Assembly (NCBI GenBank): GCA_024304875.1
Contig: JAMWZF010000008.1
Coordinates: 1-16,640 of the forward strand
Length of the DNA: 16,640 bases
Direction: 5' to 3'
Source: Paracoccaceae bacterium
Lineage (GTDB): Bacteria; Pseudomonadota; Alphaproteobacteria; Rhodobacterales; Rhodobacteraceae
This document shows positions 14,659 to 16,640 of this stretch, piece after piece; position 1 is the first letter of the stretch; every line of letters starts with the position of its first letter. A program made the translations under genes and the position numbers. A model generated the notes under the pieces. The model was not told the origin of the DNA and ran no database searches. It saw only the letters and a list, made by a program, of their open reading frames with translations.

Positions 14659-15552
14659 TCAACCGTTTTCGGCGGGGCCTGACCCAAGGTGCGCCGCGAG
14701 GTGATGAAGTACCGCGCGGCGCATCGCGGGGGTCTCGACGTGGCCGGTTTCGGGGTCCGTGACGACCCGCAGGGCATCCTCCGCCCGGGCGGCGCGGTAG
14801 GCGGCACGCAGGTCCGCCTCGGCCCGCCGGAAGGCGTTCTCCGGCGTGCTCCAGTCCTGGAATCCGGCGCAGTGCAGCATCGGCGTCGGCGCGGCGAGGC
14901 CGCAGAGGGTCCCGGTGCTCGCGAGGGGAAGGAGGCCGGGAACCGTCATGTAGGGCCCGTGCCCGTCGTGGGCACCCGTTTCCACAAGCGTCCGAAGGTC
15001 CGCGAAGCAGACGACCGAGGCCGCGGCGGCGAAGCCCGGTGCCATCGCCGCCAGCCACCACGCCAGCGTGCCGCCCATCGACACGCCCATGACGCCGATC
15101 CTGCCTGCGTCCACCTGAGTAGCCAGCCAGTCCCGCGCCGCCCTCTGCTCGCCCAGCATCTGCCCGAAGAGCGTGCGCCCCTGCCAGAGCCGCGACTTGG
15201 CGAGGGCGCTCTCGGCCGGCTCCGCCCGGCTGCCGAAGGTGGGCATCTCGACGCAGAGCACGCCGAGGCCGAGGGCGGCGAGGTCCGGCAGGTAGGGCGC
15301 GCCAAGGGCAGGGCGGCCCTCGGTCAACTCGTCGAGCCCGATGTCCGGCCGGTTGCCGTGGGCGTGGCAGTAGAGCACGGCCGCGCCCGTGTCGGACGGC
15401 CTGTAGAGGGCGGGAACCGCCTCGCCCTCCCGGGTGGTGAAGGTCAGCCGGCGCAGCCCCTCGGCCGGGCCGGGGGCGTCCTCTGCCAGCATCAGCCTCG
15501 CCTCGCTCCAGTCGGGGCCGAGCAGCCGGGCGACACGTGTCCGCAACTCCAT
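14659..15552 (-). CDS. Alpha/beta-hydrolase, esterase- or dienelactone-hydrolase-like
   Basis: The protein has 297 residues from the ATG at 15552, which has a strong GGGAGG ribosome site 7 nt upstream. A frame open 19 codons further is ignored because its upstream Met lacks one. The fold is indicated by AVLYCHAHGNRPD (oxyanion-hole HG, about 58-70), the nucleophile elbow GVMGVSMGG (Ser158), Asp233 in AGFQDWSTP, and His271 in TGHVETP. All three members of a Ser-Asp-His triad are therefore present. No signal peptide is seen, so it acts in the cytoplasm, after uptake. As the first gene of a sugar-transport operon it may remove an acyl group (acetyl or similar) from the imported compound, or open a lactone made by the oxidoreductases. 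Both are inference. Confidence 0.88.
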   Translation of the reverse strand: MELRTRVARLLGPDWSEARLMLAEDAPGPAEGLRRLTFTTREGEAVPALYRPSDTGAAVLYCHAHGNRPDIGLDELTEGRPALGAPYLPDLAALGLGVLCVEMPTFGSRAEPAESALAKSRLWQGRTLFGQMLGEQRAARDWLATQVDAGRIGVMGVSMGGTLAWWLAAMAPGFAAAASVVCFADLRTLVETGAHDGHGPYMTVPGLLPLASTGTLCGLAAPTPMLHCAGFQDWSTPENAFRRAEADLRAAYRAARAEDALRVVTDPETGHVETPAMRRAVLHHLAAHLGSGPAENG

Positions 15553-15687
15553 GACCGGTCCTCCCTGACGCAGGTGCCGAGGATGGCAGGCGCCGCCTGT
15601 CCCGGTCAATCCGGTCCGGCGGAAACCCGTTGCAAGGGCCGCCGTCCCGTGCGTATCAATGGTGCATCAATCCAGCCCGGAGCCGAC
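15553..15687. promoter_or_regulatory. Divergent control region between esterase operon and GntR gene
   Basis: For gntR, TTGCAA (15630-15635) and TATCAA (15654-15659) are 18 bp apart and could be a -35/-10 pair. The -35 sits in an imperfect palindrome CCCGTTGCAAGGG (15626-15638), a candidate operator. ATCAAT occurs twice, at 15655-15660 and 15666-15671, exactly 11 bp apart, so on one face of the helix. On the other strand these read ATTGAT. A GntR/HutC protein binding here could control both transcription units. No clear promoter for the esterase strand was picked out. Confidence 0.4.
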
Positions 15688-16395
15688 GTGCCCATCGCCC
15701 CCGACCTCGCCCACGCCCTGCCGCTGCACCTGCAGATCAGCGAGGCGCTGATCCGCGACATCGCCGCCGGCCGGCTGGCGAACGGCGAGCGGCTGCCGCC
15801 CGAACGCGAGATGGCGCGCCTGCACGGCACCAGCCTGCGCACCCTGCGCAAGGCGCTGACCGAACTGGAGGACAAGGGTCTGATCGAGCGGCGGCAGGGG
15901 TCGGGCAATTACGTTCGGGCCACGCCCGGCAAGATGGCGGAAAGCGTCTACTCCATGTTCCGGCTCGAGCGGCCCCGGGGTGGCGGCCTGCCCACGGCCG
16001 AGGTGCTCGAGGTCAGCGCGCGGCGCAAGGATCACGCCTGGGGCGACAGCCCCCGCGCCACCCGCATCCGCCGCCTGCGCCTGCTGTCCGGCACCCCGGC
16101 GGCGATCGAGGAGATCTGGCTCGACGCCGGGGCGGGCGAAGTGGACCCGGCGGGCTGCCGGGATTCGCTCTATCGCTACTACCGACTGGCGCTGGGGTTC
16201 TGGATCTCCCGGGCCGAGGACCGGGTCTCGGTCGGGCCGGTGCCGGACTGGGCGCCCGACGCCTTTGGCCCCCGCCCGGGGACCATCACGGGGTACATCG
16301 AGCGCTACAGCTGGGCGCAGGGGCCCGCGCCGGTGGAGTTCTCGCGCACCTGGTTCGATCCGGTCGAGGCCCATTACGTCCAGCGGATGATCTGA
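15688..16395 (+). CDS. GntR-family transcriptional regulator, HutC/UTRA subfamily
   Basis: The protein has 235 residues from a GTG at 15688 with GGAG at 15679-15682. Another in-frame GTG at 15649 has no ribosome site. The N-terminal winged helix-turn-helix (about 11-76) has LPLHLQISEALIRDIAAGRL, ERLPPEREMARLHGTSLRTL and the wing RRQGSGNYV. The C-terminal part (about 95-232) is a UTRA-type effector domain, ending with TWFDPVEAHYVQRM, a pattern often seen in HutC proteins. Such regulators usually repress their own locus and release DNA when a sugar, sugar phosphate or related metabolite binds. It is divergent from the esterase-transporter operon and 10 nt upstream of a fourth oxidoreductase gene, so it most likely controls both. 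Confidence 0.93.
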   Translation: MPIAPDLAHALPLHLQISEALIRDIAAGRLANGERLPPEREMARLHGTSLRTLRKALTELEDKGLIERRQGSGNYVRATPGKMAESVYSMFRLERPRGGGLPTAEVLEVSARRKDHAWGDSPRATRIRRLRLLSGTPAAIEEIWLDAGAGEVDPAGCRDSLYRYYRLALGFWISRAEDRVSVGPVPDWAPDAFGPRPGTITGYIERYSWAQGPAPVEFSRTWFDPVEAHYVQRMI

Positions 16396-16405
16396 GGGAA
16401 ACGGT

Positions 16406-16640
16406 TTGCAGACAACGCGTTACGGGGTGATCGGTTGTGGCATGATGGGGCGCGAGCATCTCGCCAACATCGCCCTTCTGCCCCATGCCGAGGTCGCCGC
16501 GATCTACGAACCGGATGCCGCGATGGCCGCCGAGGCCGCCGCGATGGCTCCCGGCGCACGGCTGGTGGACAGCCTCGAGGCGCTGCTGGACCAGCCGGAC
16601 CTCGACTGCCTGCTGATCGCCAGTCCCAACCAGCACCACC
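16406..16640 (+). CDS. Gfo/Idh/MocA-family oxidoreductase, N-terminal part (cut by window end)
   Basis: Seventy-eight codons are visible before the window ends. The start is a TTG at 16406 with a strong GAGGGA site at 16394-16399 that overlaps the gntR stop, 6 nt spacing. The protein begins (M)QTTRYGVIGCGMMGREHL, a canonical GxGxxG dinucleotide-binding loop. It continues with EVAAIYEPDAAMAAEAAAM and the strand DCLLIASPNQHH, which is the usual end of the Rossmann core before the EKP motif. It is the fourth member of this family at the locus and is probably co-transcribed with gntR. The downstream half with the catalytic residues is out of view. Confidence 0.85.
   Translation, partial: MQTTRYGVIGCGMMGREHLANIALLPHAEVAAIYEPDAAMAAEAAAMAPGARLVDSLEALLDQPDLDCLLIASPNQHH

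Noticed and set aside
14645..14680. TTGACG on the minus strand as a -35 box for the binding-protein gene
   Set aside because: No acceptable -10 hexamer lies 16-18 bp downstream, and it overlaps the esterase stop region.
14689..16395. 568-codon plus-strand frame suggesting an N-terminally extended regulator
   Set aside because: The extension is antisense to the esterase gene. The winged-helix domain begins just after the GTG at 15688, which has a ribosome site.

Overview
The window has high GC content and reads as the chromosome of a phototrophic alphaproteobacterium of the Rhodobacterales, most likely the Roseobacter/Rhodobacter lineage. The evidence is the left third. It carries the end of a photosynthesis gene cluster in the order lhaA-puhA-puhB-puhC-(98-aa unknown)-acsF-puhE-hemA-cycA. 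From memory, hemA followed by a cytochrome c gene is the arrangement seen in roseobacter photosynthesis clusters. The O2-dependent cyclase AcsF shows that bacteriochlorophyll can be made aerobically. Species cannot be assigned from the sequence alone.

Region 1 (1-6460, plus strand). The genes supply a light-harvesting assembly protein (LhaA C-terminus), the reaction-centre H subunit (PuhA), three assembly factors (PuhB, PuhC, PuhE), the Mg-protoporphyrin monomethyl ester cyclase (AcsF), 5-aminolevulinate synthase (HemA) and a periplasmic c-type cytochrome (CycA). Spacing is tight, with stop/start overlaps at orf98/acsF and puhE/hemA. Two intercistronic stem-loops, after puhA and after puhC, share the same 7-nt loop. 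A strong hairpin ends cycA and lies inside the last codons of the converging gene.

Region 2 (6418-15552, minus strand). One long, tightly packed transcription unit appears to run leftward: an alpha/beta-hydrolase (esterase-like), a CUT1-type carbohydrate ABC transporter (solute-binding protein, two permeases, MalK/UgpC-type ATPase), then three different Gfo/Idh/MocA oxidoreductases. Both permeases carry unusual insertions: about four extra hydrophobic helices in the first, and an enlarged periplasmic loop in the second. A REP-like pair of palindromes sits between the second and third oxidoreductase genes. A hairpin separates the binding-protein gene from the permeases.

Region 3 (15553-16640). 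A GntR/HutC-family regulator is transcribed divergently from the esterase gene. It is followed after 10 nt by the start of a fourth Gfo/Idh/MocA gene that begins with TTG and runs off the window. A palindrome and an 11-bp-phased direct repeat in the divergent intergenic region are candidate operators.

Regions 2 and 3 together look like a locus for uptake, de-esterification and multi-step oxidation of an unidentified carbohydrate or cyclitol under GntR control. I do not recognise it as a described pathway, and it is the best candidate here for something new. No tRNA, rRNA, CRISPR array, insertion sequence or transposase was seen, and no stretch over 300 bases lacks a gene.
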